From Neobacillus sp. PS3-40 (GTDB lineage Bacteria; Bacillota; Bacilli; Bacillales; Cytobacillaceae): a stretch of 64,000 bases of DNA. The stretch spans positions 682,001-746,000 of the forward strand of contig NZ_CP133266.1 of the NCBI RefSeq assembly GCF_030915485.1. Direction: 5' to 3'. This document shows positions 43,404 to 52,337 of this stretch, in pieces (the first letter of the stretch is position 1; the number at the start of each line of letters is the position of its first letter). The position numbers and the translations under genes are program-made. Under the pieces are notes generated by a model. It worked only from the letters and a program-made list of their open reading frames with translations. It was not told the origin of the DNA and searched no databases.

Positions 43404-45041
43404 TCAATCTCCCTTGAAATTTTTTAATATTCCTTGAAAAAATCCTTTTTTTAACTTAGAAGACTCTTTAAATTCCTGTTCAAAAATAACCTCTTCAAGC
43501 CAGTGTGTATCAAAAAGTCCATCAACAAGATAATTTTCAACATCGTTATGCCCAGATGGATTATAAACCATGATATCAACGCCAAATTGATTTAAAAGCA
43601 ATAAAAGAGCAGCATCAGATCTTGATAACATACCATGTAGTTCATTGTTATATAAAATCAACTTTGGGATTTCTTGAGAGTAATCAAATTTCTCCAATAA
43701 CTGTATGATATCTTTGGGCATTTGCATACTCTGACTAAACAAAAAAATTCTTAATTCTTCCATACTTTCAGTTGGGAGCAATTTAAAATTAGGTTTTTCA
43801 CAAATTCTTTTGATTGCATGGGCGATCCCAAGTTGTAAGCCATTGGGCAGATTAGCGTAGGTCCAATAATGAGCCTTCAACATTTTATCATAGCTTAATA
43901 AGCCATCACTCCCATGCGCATTTCGATAATGAAATCGAAAATCATTTGAGGTTGTCATAGTAAAGGGAAATTGACGGATCAACAAGCTATTCTCCAATTG
44001 GCAAAGTGCTTGCAAGCGATCCCAATATTCCTTTTTGTTTCTGCTTACGCCTTGGATTTTAGCAAATAGAGAAGGGATTTTCACTTGACCATTTCCTACT
44101 GCAAAATCAGGCCTAATCATGGCTATTGCTTTACTTAGGATGAAAAGTTCATCATAAGTCGTCTTTAATGTTATAGATGAAGGAGTGTAATCTCTTAATT
44201 GCCAGGGCTTATACAGACCTGACCCCTCCTGATTTAGAATAGTCTCTATTTCCTTTGATGCTCGATATGCCACTGTTGTTTTTCGACTTCTTTTTTCGGT
44301 GGGAAATGGTTCAACTGGCCGTTTATTTTGAAAATGATGGACAAAGATCTGCTCTGCCATCATATCCTCTAAAATATCCTTTCCTTCTGGATGAAAGATA
44401 ACAATATCACAGCCAAGTTTTGCTAAATAATAGATAAAATATTGATGACTTTTTTTGAAATCCCCGAACCAAAGAAATTTAGCTAGTTCTTTTTCCGGAT
44501 CAGCATCCTTCACTACTGGTTCTAAATGATTTATGTTCCACTTTACGATGTCAACGAGCACCCGTCTCAATTCCGGACTTTTCAATCCACTTGGTTCCTT
44601 TATTGAAAACAGTTCAAGCGTTGAAATCATCGCTTCCCTTATTTTCCGATAGAGTAAAGTGTTCACCGGCTTTAACAAAAGCTGTTCCCCATCAAGAAAA
44701 GCAGTAAAACGATTAATTGACAATTTCTGTTCATTGTTGATATTGAGAACCTTTTGAATCGATTGAAAATGATGATTATTAATGGATTTATCTAGGGAAT
44801 CTTCACTTAACAGATGTAAGTGTAAATCAGGTGAATTCACATAATCAAAAAGCTGATTATAATATTCATCCACATCCAAGGGGACGCCAAAGAACTTTCC
44901 AAGTACTTGTCCAATAGTGAAAATCCCATTTTCCAATGAAAATTCAGGTCGTTCTGAAATTGGCTTTTTCATTAATCCAAGCCAATTTTCATATGACAGG
45001 GATAAAGTGTGGATTTGCAACTGGTTATATGATGGATTCAT
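43404..45041 (-). CDS. yceG: YceG family protein, Ter biosynthetic module component
   Basis: A 545-residue soluble protein homologous to B. subtilis YceG, a family placed in the predicted Ter biosynthetic module. Two internal halves begin similarly (HQYFIYYLAKLGCDIVIFHPEGKDIL and DAALLLLLNQFGVDIMVYNPSGHNDVENYL), each a Rossmann-like GxDIxxxxPxG pattern. The fold and activity are unknown. It heads the second Ter block; a TGATATGAT extended -10 near 45100 is a weak promoter candidate. Confidence 0.85.
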   Translation of the reverse strand: MNPSYNQLQIHTLSLSYENWLGLMKKPISERPEFSLENGIFTIGQVLGKFFGVPLDVDEYYNQLFDYVNSPDLHLHLLSEDSLDKSINNHHFQSIQKVLNINNEQKLSINRFTAFLDGEQLLLKPVNTLLYRKIREAMISTLELFSIKEPSGLKSPELRRVLVDIVKWNINHLEPVVKDADPEKELAKFLWFGDFKKSHQYFIYYLAKLGCDIVIFHPEGKDILEDMMAEQIFVHHFQNKRPVEPFPTEKRSRKTTVAYRASKEIETILNQEGSGLYKPWQLRDYTPSSITLKTTYDELFILSKAIAMIRPDFAVGNGQVKIPSLFAKIQGVSRNKKEYWDRLQALCQLENSLLIRQFPFTMTTSNDFRFHYRNAHGSDGLLSYDKMLKAHYWTYANLPNGLQLGIAHAIKRICEKPNFKLLPTESMEELRIFLFSQSMQMPKDIIQLLEKFDYSQEIPKLILYNNELHGMLSRSDAALLLLLNQFGVDIMVYNPSGHNDVENYLVDGLFDTHWLEEVIFEQEFKESSKLKKGFFQGILKNFKGD

Positions 45042-45252
45042 TTAATTATCCCTTCCCTCTGAAAGCGAAAGATTTTTGTTCAATCCCTTTTGAAAATTAT
45101 GTAAGGTACTTCACCATCATATCACAGTTATTTCCTTGCTTCCTATTTTTTTACGCATCAAATTTAAAAAAAGACTAGGCATTTGGCTTATTTTCACCAT
45201 TCTTCATGTCCTATCATATAGTACCGTATTCACTTATAAGAAGGTGACCTAA

Positions 45253-45519
45253 ATGAGGTTTATTTATAAGCGGCCTAAAATGAAAGATGTTAGCGCAGAA
45301 CTGGACACCCTAATGGATGTTATGTTATCAAAAATATTCATATTTATCGATTTATTCTTAATTTGTCTATCTCTCTCACTTCTTCTTCTACCTGTTTATC
45401 ATTCAATAGAGATATCTTTACTCATTTTTATCAGTTCTTATTTATTTTTTACTTGCCTTTATTTTTTAGTCTTTAAGAAATCAAAGAAAAATCTAATAGG
45501 TTTGAACGGTAAGAAGTGA
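45253..45519 (+). CDS. Small two-helix membrane protein inside the Ter cluster
   Basis: An 88-residue protein with two hydrophobic segments (KIFIFIDLFLICLSLSLLLL and ISLLIFISSYLFFTCLYFLV) and basic ends. AAGGTGACC precedes the ATG. It is divergent from yceG, and its end overlaps the 3' end of the HAD gene by 27 bp. It splits the Ter cluster into two blocks. Not recognised; existence moderately likely. Confidence 0.55.
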   Translation: MRFIYKRPKMKDVSAELDTLMDVMLSKIFIFIDLFLICLSLSLLLLPVYHSIEISLLIFISSYLFFTCLYFLVFKKSKKNLIGLNGKK

Positions 45520-46296
45520 CAATGATTTCTGAAGAATTTCTTCACCTGCTAGAATCCCTCGATTACTAGTAACAGAATAAGTATCGAGGGATTCTTTTGA
45601 AGCAAGTTCACCATGAATCGGCACAATCCGGTTCCGGCAGTGTTTTAGGAAATCCCAATCAAGATTCGAGTCACCAGCCCCTGCCATTGCTACCCTTCCT
45701 TCTTTCCTGCAAATAAACTCAAGTGCGTCACCCTTGTTAATTGCTTTAGGAATAAAATATAGTTTGCGACCTTGGAGGGAAATCCTCCAACCAAAGGATG
45801 AAACAGCATTACTTATCCTATTAAGTTCAAAACGTGAGGGACTGCTTTCTAAAATAAAATAGAAAAATAGACTTTCTGCCTGTTTTACTACCCCATCTAG
45901 ATGAAATCTTTCTTTTTGTAAAAAAAACTGTAATTCTTTTATTGTAGACGTTTCCCATTGCAGTCTTGCAGAAAGAATTTCAGACCATTCTTCCAATTCT
46001 TCACCTTTATATAAAATATGTCCACCATTAGAAGTGATTGCATATGTGATTGGAATATCTTTTTTAAAGATGAAAATGCGCTTGAATTGCTCCGTTGTTC
46101 TAGTTGTTACAGGCACAAAAAGAAATCTACTACAAATCTCTTTCAGTATGGAATATGAAGATGCCGTCATAAAGGAAATCCATTGACCATCTTTGCATTC
46201 AACTGGTATTCGTTCAGTTGTTTTTGAGAGTCCAAATTCTACCAATGCCCTCTTTGAATAAATCAATGTTCGATCAAGATCTGATGCGAAAATCAT
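45493..46296 (-). CDS. HAD-superfamily hydrolase of the Ter module
   Basis: A 267-residue HAD phosphatase with motif I FASDLDRTLIYS (nucleophile and acid Asp), motif III Lys near AINKGDALEF, and motif IV AMAGAGDSNLDWDFL. The large cap region fits Cof-type enzymes. Its ATG overlaps the stop of the PRTase fusion gene (TAATG). In Ter biosynthetic operons a HAD enzyme is proposed to dephosphorylate a nucleotide-like intermediate. Confidence 0.85.
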   Translation of the reverse strand: MIFASDLDRTLIYSKRALVEFGLSKTTERIPVECKDGQWISFMTASSYSILKEICSRFLFVPVTTRTTEQFKRIFIFKKDIPITYAITSNGGHILYKGEELEEWSEILSARLQWETSTIKELQFFLQKERFHLDGVVKQAESLFFYFILESSPSRFELNRISNAVSSFGWRISLQGRKLYFIPKAINKGDALEFICRKEGRVAMAGAGDSNLDWDFLKHCRNRIVPIHGELASKESLDTYSVTSNRGILAGEEILQKSLSLLTVQTY

Positions 46297-48743
46297 TACT
46301 GCATCCCCTTCACCGATTTGATTAGCCCACAGCACAAATAGTTTAAATCATGATAAGGGACGACTTCGACACCCTTTTCTTCAGCTAGCAGTAGAATATG
46401 TTTAACATAAGGACTTGAAGGATCGCGCATTAGAATTTTCCATGGCATCCTTCTTAGTAGAACTCGTGTGGTTTCACCTACTCCTGGCTTTATCATATTT
46501 ATGCTTTCTATTTGGAATTCTTCCTGAATCTTTTTCACGTCTTTCATACCTAAGAAGTCTTTTTCAATTTTTACACTCTTTTTTTTAAAAGCTATTTGCG
46601 CAGCTTCCTTATGAATTTTAGGAAATTCAAGTGTGATCCTATCAATATATTCATTTGAAACATCCATAGGTATTAATTCTCGGTAAAATTTTGCCCCATG
46701 GAATTCGCCTACTCCTACATATTTATCATTCAAGACGGTACGGCTTACCAGTCCAGAAACAGTTGAATTTAAACACGCACTTGGAATCAAGAAATCCTCT
46801 CTCGTTCCAAAAAGAGTTGTGCAATGGCCTGGGTCAGCAATAACAGCAATTGTATCATCTAACTGAATTCCGTATTTCCCTTTGAATATTTCACATGATT
46901 TTGTTAACTGAAGTGAAATAGCCCCCTTCCCAGTCCAACCATCAACGAATTGGATATGGTGGCCTGGATGCTGTGAAAGGATGTGGTGAAGCGCATTTTC
47001 ATCAATCCCCTTATCACGAATGATTGAAATACTGTAATGTGGGATTGATACATGAAACTTTCTTTCAATATATCTTTTTATTAAAATTCCAACTGGTGTT
47101 CCCGCGCGGGCAAGGGAAACTAACACAGTCCTTTCCCCTCTTAAAAGATAGATTTGTTCGGCCACTATCCCAATACTTAAGGCTACTTTTTCTTTATAGT
47201 CATCAAGTGTTCGCCAAAATAAATCAACGTACGCCTTTGGAGGCTGGTATTCAATAGGTAGGGATTCACTATAGTGATGGCCAGATTGAATATTTTTTTC
47301 ACGATTTTCTGTTGAATCTTCAAGTTTGATATCACTTAAATCCTTTACTAGAAAGAGAACATCCTCTTGTTCATAGGTGCCGATTTTTGCTGGTTGATTG
47401 ATCATTTTATTCACCTTTTTACCAAAAAAAACGATCTTAATTGATTTGATTTGAGTCTTTTTCAATTCCTTTGCTAACAAATCAAGGTTTTCAATATCTA
47501 CTTCCCGCTCAAGGAAAAGGAATAAATCATCGTAGTAACCCGTTGGGATATTATAAACAAAATTAGATACTTCTGTGTCCTCTGGATTTGGAAATGTTAA
47601 GCCATATTTCACTCCATAAGATACTTCATTTTGTATAAAAATAGGGCTCCTTGTTGTTGATTGATAAAAAACTCCCTTTCCCATTTCTGATGCTATTTTC
47701 ATTGGAATATACATAAATTCACCTGTACCGAGGCAAAGCGTTTTTTTCCCTGATCTTTTTTTTGATAAAAATGTGCCGGCTTCTACAATTTTGGGATAAA
47801 TAAAGTATTTATCTTTAGCCCGAATTCCAAAACGCCCTGTTTCTGCTAAATAAGGAGGATTATTATTTGTAACAGTTGTAAAAATAGGAGGTAATGAAAT
47901 AATTTCAATCGCTGTTTCTGTGTCTAGCAACCTGTCAATTTTAGCATTTGGCTCAGGTATCTCCTTTAGCTTTTTCACTTTTACTGAACCAGCTATTAGA
48001 CTAATAACACGGATTTTAATTCCCAATGATTCCTCAAGTTGTTTGAACCTTTGCTTATCCGCCTCAGACCGCCAATCTAAGATTGAAACAACCGAGTATT
48101 CCTTTCTTGGAAACTGAGAATGAATTGAGCAGATAATATTTATTGCCGTTTTCCCTGTTGTTAGTTCATCGTCAACAAGGATAATTTCCCGTTCTTTTTG
48201 AATCATGTCTTGTGGGATGTAGCAGCGATGAGATGTAGCATGGGAATGTTCCTCTTCAAATGTGATCACAGGAGTTTTGTCTTGGAGAGATTCCCTTGTA
48301 GTATGGAAGTAATCTGCTCCCTCAAAACAATCAAAAAACGCTTGTCCCAAAGCAGTGGCTGTCTCAGCAAAGCCAATAATTAAGGGGGTAATGGTTTCAG
48401 GTATAAAAGAAAAAGGTTCAAAAGAAGGATTGTCCATTAAAAATGAGGATATGAGTTCCCGTTCTCGCTCATTTTTCATACCACTGATTGTTTCATAATA
48501 TCGTGTTGCAAGGAGGGCTGATGTCAATAAACCTTTTTTCGGACTAATCGGAATATGTTTACCAATTAATTTGCTTACAAATAGAAAGGAACGTTTTTTA
48601 TTAATTCTTGCTGCCATTGTAAATAACTCTTCAATTGGGAGATCAAAATAATTCTCCATTACGGATATTTCTGTCTCTAGAAAATCGAGAGTATTAAATA
48701 CATACTTCTTTTTTGATAAGGTCAATGCTTGTGTACTCTTCAT
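46296..48743 (-). CDS. Fusion of PRTase, TRSP, StiP-type PRTase and PELOTA modules
   Basis: An 815-residue multidomain protein. About 30-220 is a first phosphoribosyltransferase with the PRPP motif ILVDDELTTGKTAIN. About 260-480 is a TRSP domain, including the name-giving FYQSTTRSPIF. About 500-730 is a second PRTase of the StiP type (VLVSLARAGTPVGILIKR, HIQFVDGWTGKGAI). The C-terminal 90 residues are PELOTA-like (MIKPGVGETTRVLLRRMPWKIL ... YLCCGLIK). These modules are predicted to make a nucleoside-like metabolite. ATG 48743 follows GGGGTG and overlaps the lyase gene. Confidence 0.85.
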   Translation of the reverse strand: MKSTQALTLSKKKYVFNTLDFLETEISVMENYFDLPIEELFTMAARINKKRSFLFVSKLIGKHIPISPKKGLLTSALLATRYYETISGMKNERERELISSFLMDNPSFEPFSFIPETITPLIIGFAETATALGQAFFDCFEGADYFHTTRESLQDKTPVITFEEEHSHATSHRCYIPQDMIQKEREIILVDDELTTGKTAINIICSIHSQFPRKEYSVVSILDWRSEADKQRFKQLEESLGIKIRVISLIAGSVKVKKLKEIPEPNAKIDRLLDTETAIEIISLPPIFTTVTNNNPPYLAETGRFGIRAKDKYFIYPKIVEAGTFLSKKRSGKKTLCLGTGEFMYIPMKIASEMGKGVFYQSTTRSPIFIQNEVSYGVKYGLTFPNPEDTEVSNFVYNIPTGYYDDLFLFLEREVDIENLDLLAKELKKTQIKSIKIVFFGKKVNKMINQPAKIGTYEQEDVLFLVKDLSDIKLEDSTENREKNIQSGHHYSESLPIEYQPPKAYVDLFWRTLDDYKEKVALSIGIVAEQIYLLRGERTVLVSLARAGTPVGILIKRYIERKFHVSIPHYSISIIRDKGIDENALHHILSQHPGHHIQFVDGWTGKGAISLQLTKSCEIFKGKYGIQLDDTIAVIADPGHCTTLFGTREDFLIPSACLNSTVSGLVSRTVLNDKYVGVGEFHGAKFYRELIPMDVSNEYIDRITLEFPKIHKEAAQIAFKKKSVKIEKDFLGMKDVKKIQEEFQIESINMIKPGVGETTRVLLRRMPWKILMRDPSSPYVKHILLLAEEKGVEVVPYHDLNYLCCGLIKSVKGMQ

Positions 48744-49881
48744 TAAGCACCCCATAAAGTTGAGATTTTAAAATCATTTTTTTTGCCCAATAGTAATGCG
48801 GTTTAATTTCATTCATTTTATTTGAAAACTGGCTTTTAATTACCCCGATTTCTCCTGTAGCTGCTCCGATAATAGTAATGGCATCCATGTATTCTTCAAA
48901 GGAAACAACATTTAGAGCTTGAACCACTTTGATATGTGAAGGGTGAATAATCGTTTTCCCTGTTAACCCATTTGCAATATCTATAAGGGTTTCCCGAATG
49001 AGTCCATCCATATTCTGTTCAATTAATTCGCCTCTCCACTTTAAGCCTTCATTACCACTGGAATTTCGAAATGGTGTTTGGCGAAGTTGTGGCTTTAAAA
49101 CCCGATCTTTTGATGAAAAATATTCCCACACTGGCCCTGAGATAACATATGGGCTGTCTGCTCTTAGGAAAAAATTGATGATGTCCGCAATACAATCCCT
49201 TAAAACAGCAATATCATAAACAGTGGTATCAGCGCTTCTCCTTATTCCATAAAGTCCACTAAAATCAGTAGCACCTATCCGAATATTCAGAATATTATTT
49301 TTGTATTTGTCTAAAAGCAGCTTAATATTTGTTAATTCCTCTATTCTTGTCTCTTTTTGGATTACTTTACCTGATTCTACTATTGGCATTGCATAAAAAG
49401 GATGTTCATTTGTTGAAATTCGGCTTACTTCTGATAATAGTTCTATCCCAGTTTCAGGCGCAAATTTCGGTAAAACAACACCCGATAAAAGGTGGATGGC
49501 TTCCCCTAACTGTTCTTTAATTCTTTTAAGCTGTTCTAAGTGCCGAATACGAATAAATAGTAACGGAAAATCAGCAGTAGATCCATTTCGCTTGTTACTC
49601 TCTCGAAACAAATTCAAGAGTTCATCAACAAGTTGACTTTCCGCATTTTCCACTTCGGTATCACCAATAGCATCTTCAAGATCAATGACTAGGGAAGTCA
49701 ATCCTTCATGCTTATGCGCCAAAATATCTTTATGGATATTTTTTCGCAACGCAGGCATATAAAGTGTTGCTCCAAGCGCATGAGATAGTAATTCCCGCTT
49801 TGTATGTTTATCAAAAGTTTGTGGTTTTTGATAGAATAATTGATCCATCTCAGCATTATTAATATAGGAAAAAAATTGCAT
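48694..49881 (-). CDS. CitE-like HpcH/HpaI lyase of the Ter module
   Basis: A 395-residue TIM-barrel enzyme of the citrate-lyase-beta/HpcH-HpaI family. Motifs are ATLYMPALRKN, TSLVIDLEDAIGD (Mg2+-binding), PLLFIRIRHLE, MPIVESGKVIQ, NIRIGATDFSGLYGIRR and GKTIIHPSHIKVVQAL. It cleaves or forms C-C bonds on acyl-CoA-like substrates; here it probably acts in the metabolite pathway encoded downstream. It overlaps the fusion gene, so the two are coupled. Confidence 0.87.
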   Translation of the reverse strand: MQFFSYINNAEMDQLFYQKPQTFDKHTKRELLSHALGATLYMPALRKNIHKDILAHKHEGLTSLVIDLEDAIGDTEVENAESQLVDELLNLFRESNKRNGSTADFPLLFIRIRHLEQLKRIKEQLGEAIHLLSGVVLPKFAPETGIELLSEVSRISTNEHPFYAMPIVESGKVIQKETRIEELTNIKLLLDKYKNNILNIRIGATDFSGLYGIRRSADTTVYDIAVLRDCIADIINFFLRADSPYVISGPVWEYFSSKDRVLKPQLRQTPFRNSSGNEGLKWRGELIEQNMDGLIRETLIDIANGLTGKTIIHPSHIKVVQALNVVSFEEYMDAITIIGAATGEIGVIKSQFSNKMNEIKPHYYWAKKMILKSQLYGVLNEEYTSIDLIKKEVCI

Positions 49882-49917
49882 AGCTAACGTACTCCTTCAC
49901 TTTTTTCAAAAATAGTA

Positions 49918-49952
49918 TAAAGAAAGGGGACGGACTTTGTCCAGTTCCCCTC
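49918..49952 (-). terminator. Hairpin between terC and the CitE-like gene
   Basis: Minus-strand GGGGAACTGGAC.AAA.GTCCGTCCCC followed by TTTCTTT. It is a possible partial terminator that would lower expression of the biosynthetic genes relative to terD-terC. Confidence 0.6.
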
Positions 49953-49969
49953 AGTTAGTTAAAAACTAT

Positions 49970-50737
49970 TTATTTTCCGTGTTCGGTTTCTTTTTTCTTG
50001 TTTAAGAAGTGAACAATAAAGGTAGCTCCAAATGTAAACAATAAAATGATAAAGAAGTATAAGGGCTCCAATTCATAATGGAATACACCAAGGAACATTT
50101 TTATTGAAATAATCAAAATAAGTATATATGCTGTTGTTTCAAGCTCGGGAATTCGATCAATTAACGTTAAAAAGACTCCGGCAACACCGCGCATCATTAA
50201 TACTCCCAATATACCACCTACAAATAAAATCCAAACCTTATTGCTAACACCGAATGCTGCAAGAACACTATCGACAGAGAAAGCAATATCCATTAACTCA
50301 ACTGATGCAACAGTTCCCCATAAAGTTCCAAACAGACGGATTAATAATCCACCTTGGTTTATTCCTTCAGCTTCACCTTCATCTTCTGAATCCTTGCTCT
50401 TGTCGATAAAATATTTAATGGATAGCCATGCAAGGTATCCTGCGCCTAATACTTTAATCCACCACAGCTTTATTAGGAAAACACCTAGTCCAATAGCTAT
50501 AAAACGGAAACAATATGCCCCAAATAATCCAAAGAAAAGTGCTTTTTTTCGTTTTTCGGGTGGCAAGTGTTTAACCATTACCGCCAAAACGAGTGCATTA
50601 TCAGCTGAAAGTAATCCTTCGAGAATAATCAGCGTCCCAATTAGGCCCCAACTAACAGGGTCCGATAAAACCTTCACCCACATATCCCATTCAAAAAACT
50701 GTGAATAGGTGTTCAATATACCATGCAAAAATGACAT
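49970..50737 (-). CDS. yceF: TerC family integral membrane protein (YceF-like)
   Basis: A 255-residue membrane protein with about seven helices. TerC marks are LEGLLSADNALVLAVMVKHLP and SVELMDIAFSVDSVLAAFGVS, whose acidic residues in the membrane suggest metal-ion transport; TerC/Alx relatives export Mn2+. AGGAGG lies before the ATG. It is second in the sigma-W-type operon after terD. Confidence 0.93.
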   Translation of the reverse strand: MSFLHGILNTYSQFFEWDMWVKVLSDPVSWGLIGTLIILEGLLSADNALVLAVMVKHLPPEKRKKALFFGLFGAYCFRFIAIGLGVFLIKLWWIKVLGAGYLAWLSIKYFIDKSKDSEDEGEAEGINQGGLLIRLFGTLWGTVASVELMDIAFSVDSVLAAFGVSNKVWILFVGGILGVLMMRGVAGVFLTLIDRIPELETTAYILILIISIKMFLGVFHYELEPLYFFIILLFTFGATFIVHFLNKKKETEHGK

Positions 50738-50825
50738 TAAAAAAGTTCCTCCTAAATTTTTGAGAAGCGCAGGGCGCTCTTAGTCAAATTTTATCTTAAA
50801 AAATGATTTTACTTATTGTTACTAA

Positions 50826-50852
50826 AAGACTCGGCACAGGCCGAGTCCCGTA
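50826..50852 (-). terminator. Hairpin between terD and terC
   Basis: Minus-strand GGGACTCGGC.CTGT.GCCGAGTCTTTTA. A GC-rich stem with only four T: probably an attenuator or mRNA-stabilising hairpin rather than a full stop. Confidence 0.7.
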
Positions 50853-50861
50853 TTGGAATTA

Positions 50862-51443
50862 TTAACCAATCTGTAACCCAAAATCTGTTGCAAGTGCAGA
50901 CAAACCACCTTGGTATCCACTACCGATCGCACTAAATTTCCATTCATTATTATGACGGTATAACTCACCCACGACCAGCGCCGTTTCAATAGAGAAATCT
51001 TCACCTAAATCGTAACGAATAAGCTCTTCGCCTGTTGCCTCATTAAAAATACGGGCATATGCATTAGAAACTTGTCCGAAGTTTTGGTTTCTCTTTTCTG
51101 CTTCATGAATGGTAATCGTAAACGCAACACGCTGGACATTAGCTGGAACAGTAGTTAGATTAATTTTAACCTGTTCATCATCGCCATCTCCATCACCTGT
51201 TCGGTTATCCCCTGTATGTACAACGGCTCCATTTCCACCTTTTGGGTTATTATAGAAAACAAAATCACTTTCTGTTGTAACCTTTCCATTTTCCCCTAAC
51301 AGGAAAACAGATGAATCCAAATCAAAATCGTTTCCACCATCATACTTGTTTGTATCCCAACCTAATCCAACAACCACATTTGTTAAACCAGGATTTGTTT
51401 TTGTTAAATCTACTTTCTGTCCTTTTGATAAACTTACTGCCAT
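50862..51443 (-). CDS. TerD family stress protein (copy C)
   Basis: A 193-residue TerD-domain protein ([84 protein letters not shown]). It is clearly close to copy A. ATG 51443 follows TTGGAGGTAAG. First gene of the main Ter operon, about 27 bp downstream of the predicted transcription start. Confidence 0.93.
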   Translation of the reverse strand: MAVSLSKGQKVDLTKTNPGLTNVVVGLGWDTNKYDGGNDFDLDSSVFLLGENGKVTTESDFVFYNNPKGGNGAVVHTGDNRTGDGDGDDEQVKINLTTVPANVQRVAFTITIHEAEKRNQNFGQVSNAYARIFNEATGEELIRYDLGEDFSIETALVVGELYRHNNEWKFSAIGSGYQGGLSALATDFGLQIG

Positions 51444-51476
51444 TTTTCTTACCTCCAATAAGGGTTATAGTATATT

Positions 51477-51502
51477 TACGAGTATTTCTCAAAAAGGTTT
51501 CA
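51477..51502 (-). promoter_or_regulatory. Sigma-W-type ECF promoter of the Ter operon
   Basis: Minus-strand TGAAAC (51497-51502), exactly 16 bp, CGTA (51477-51480). This matches the B. subtilis sigma-W consensus perfectly. It implies induction by envelope stress. The homologous B. subtilis yceC operon is known to be read by several stress sigma factors, including sigma-W. Confidence 0.8.
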
Positions 51503-51547
51503 TATAATCATAATAAAATTTTTTCCATTACTTCGCAAATTGGAAAA

Positions 51548-52141
51548 TCAACTCATCCATTTAGGTGGCGTGTTTTTATCCCAATAGATCGAACCGAGGT
51601 CATGGTGGCTTTGGAAACCATCATATATAGTGTGATAATGAAAGTTAAACCAATATCCTGCCTGCGGTGGATTATCCCTTCGAACATGAAATAAAAGAAT
51701 GTCTTCATTTGTATGAATATTTTTAACATGAAAAATCTTTTCTGAATAACCGCCACCTGGCTGCTCTGAAATAGCTAGATTCTGCAAATCTTCGTTTGGA
51801 AATTGGGCAGTCGTTTTTGCAATTGCTTTTTCAATGTTTGGTAAAATAATTTCTCGAAATTCATCTTCTATTGCCGGCTTTATTTTCACGCCGAATTTTT
51901 GATAGGTTTGCATTTCTGCCTGTTTGGTCAATTCCTCAATTAGAGTGTCTTTTGAGAATTTCGAATCATCTAAAAAAATAGTTGACTGGTCAATGCTATT
52001 AATTAGCATATTTGTTTCAAAAACATCTCGATCTGAAGGTTTTTCCGCATTCACATTATTAATAAGCTGTGACGGTGTTATAATCCCGAAAGTTAATATG
52101 GATACTAATACGACAAACGTCTTACGTAGCCAGTTGTTCAT
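51548..52141 (-). CDS. ypjP: YpjP-like secreted protein
   Basis: A 197-residue protein with an N-terminal hydrophobic signal or anchor (TFVVLVSILTFGIITPSQL) and the YpjP pattern FLDDSKFSKDTLIEELTKQAEMQTYQKFG and GYWFNFHYHTIYDGFQSHHDLGSIYWDKNTPPKW. AAAGGAGAG precedes the ATG. In B. subtilis ypjP lies near thyB; here the Ter cluster separates it from thyA. Function unknown. Confidence 0.85.
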   Translation of the reverse strand: MNNWLRKTFVVLVSILTFGIITPSQLINNVNAEKPSDRDVFETNMLINSIDQSTIFLDDSKFSKDTLIEELTKQAEMQTYQKFGVKIKPAIEDEFREIILPNIEKAIAKTTAQFPNEDLQNLAISEQPGGGYSEKIFHVKNIHTNEDILLFHVRRDNPPQAGYWFNFHYHTIYDGFQSHHDLGSIYWDKNTPPKWMS

Positions 52142-52337
52142 TAAAAACTCTCCTTTTATACTAGAAAAGCTTTCTCTAATTATTTTATTCTTACATAATA
52201 GTATACTTCTTTTTTCGCTAAAATGGAAAAATAGCTTCCAACAATTTAATGAATATTGCCTTGACCTAGATTTAAGTAGATTCTATTATCACCGCATTAA
52301 TTATTTGTAAAAAAGAAAGGGACTTCATTTGTCCCAA

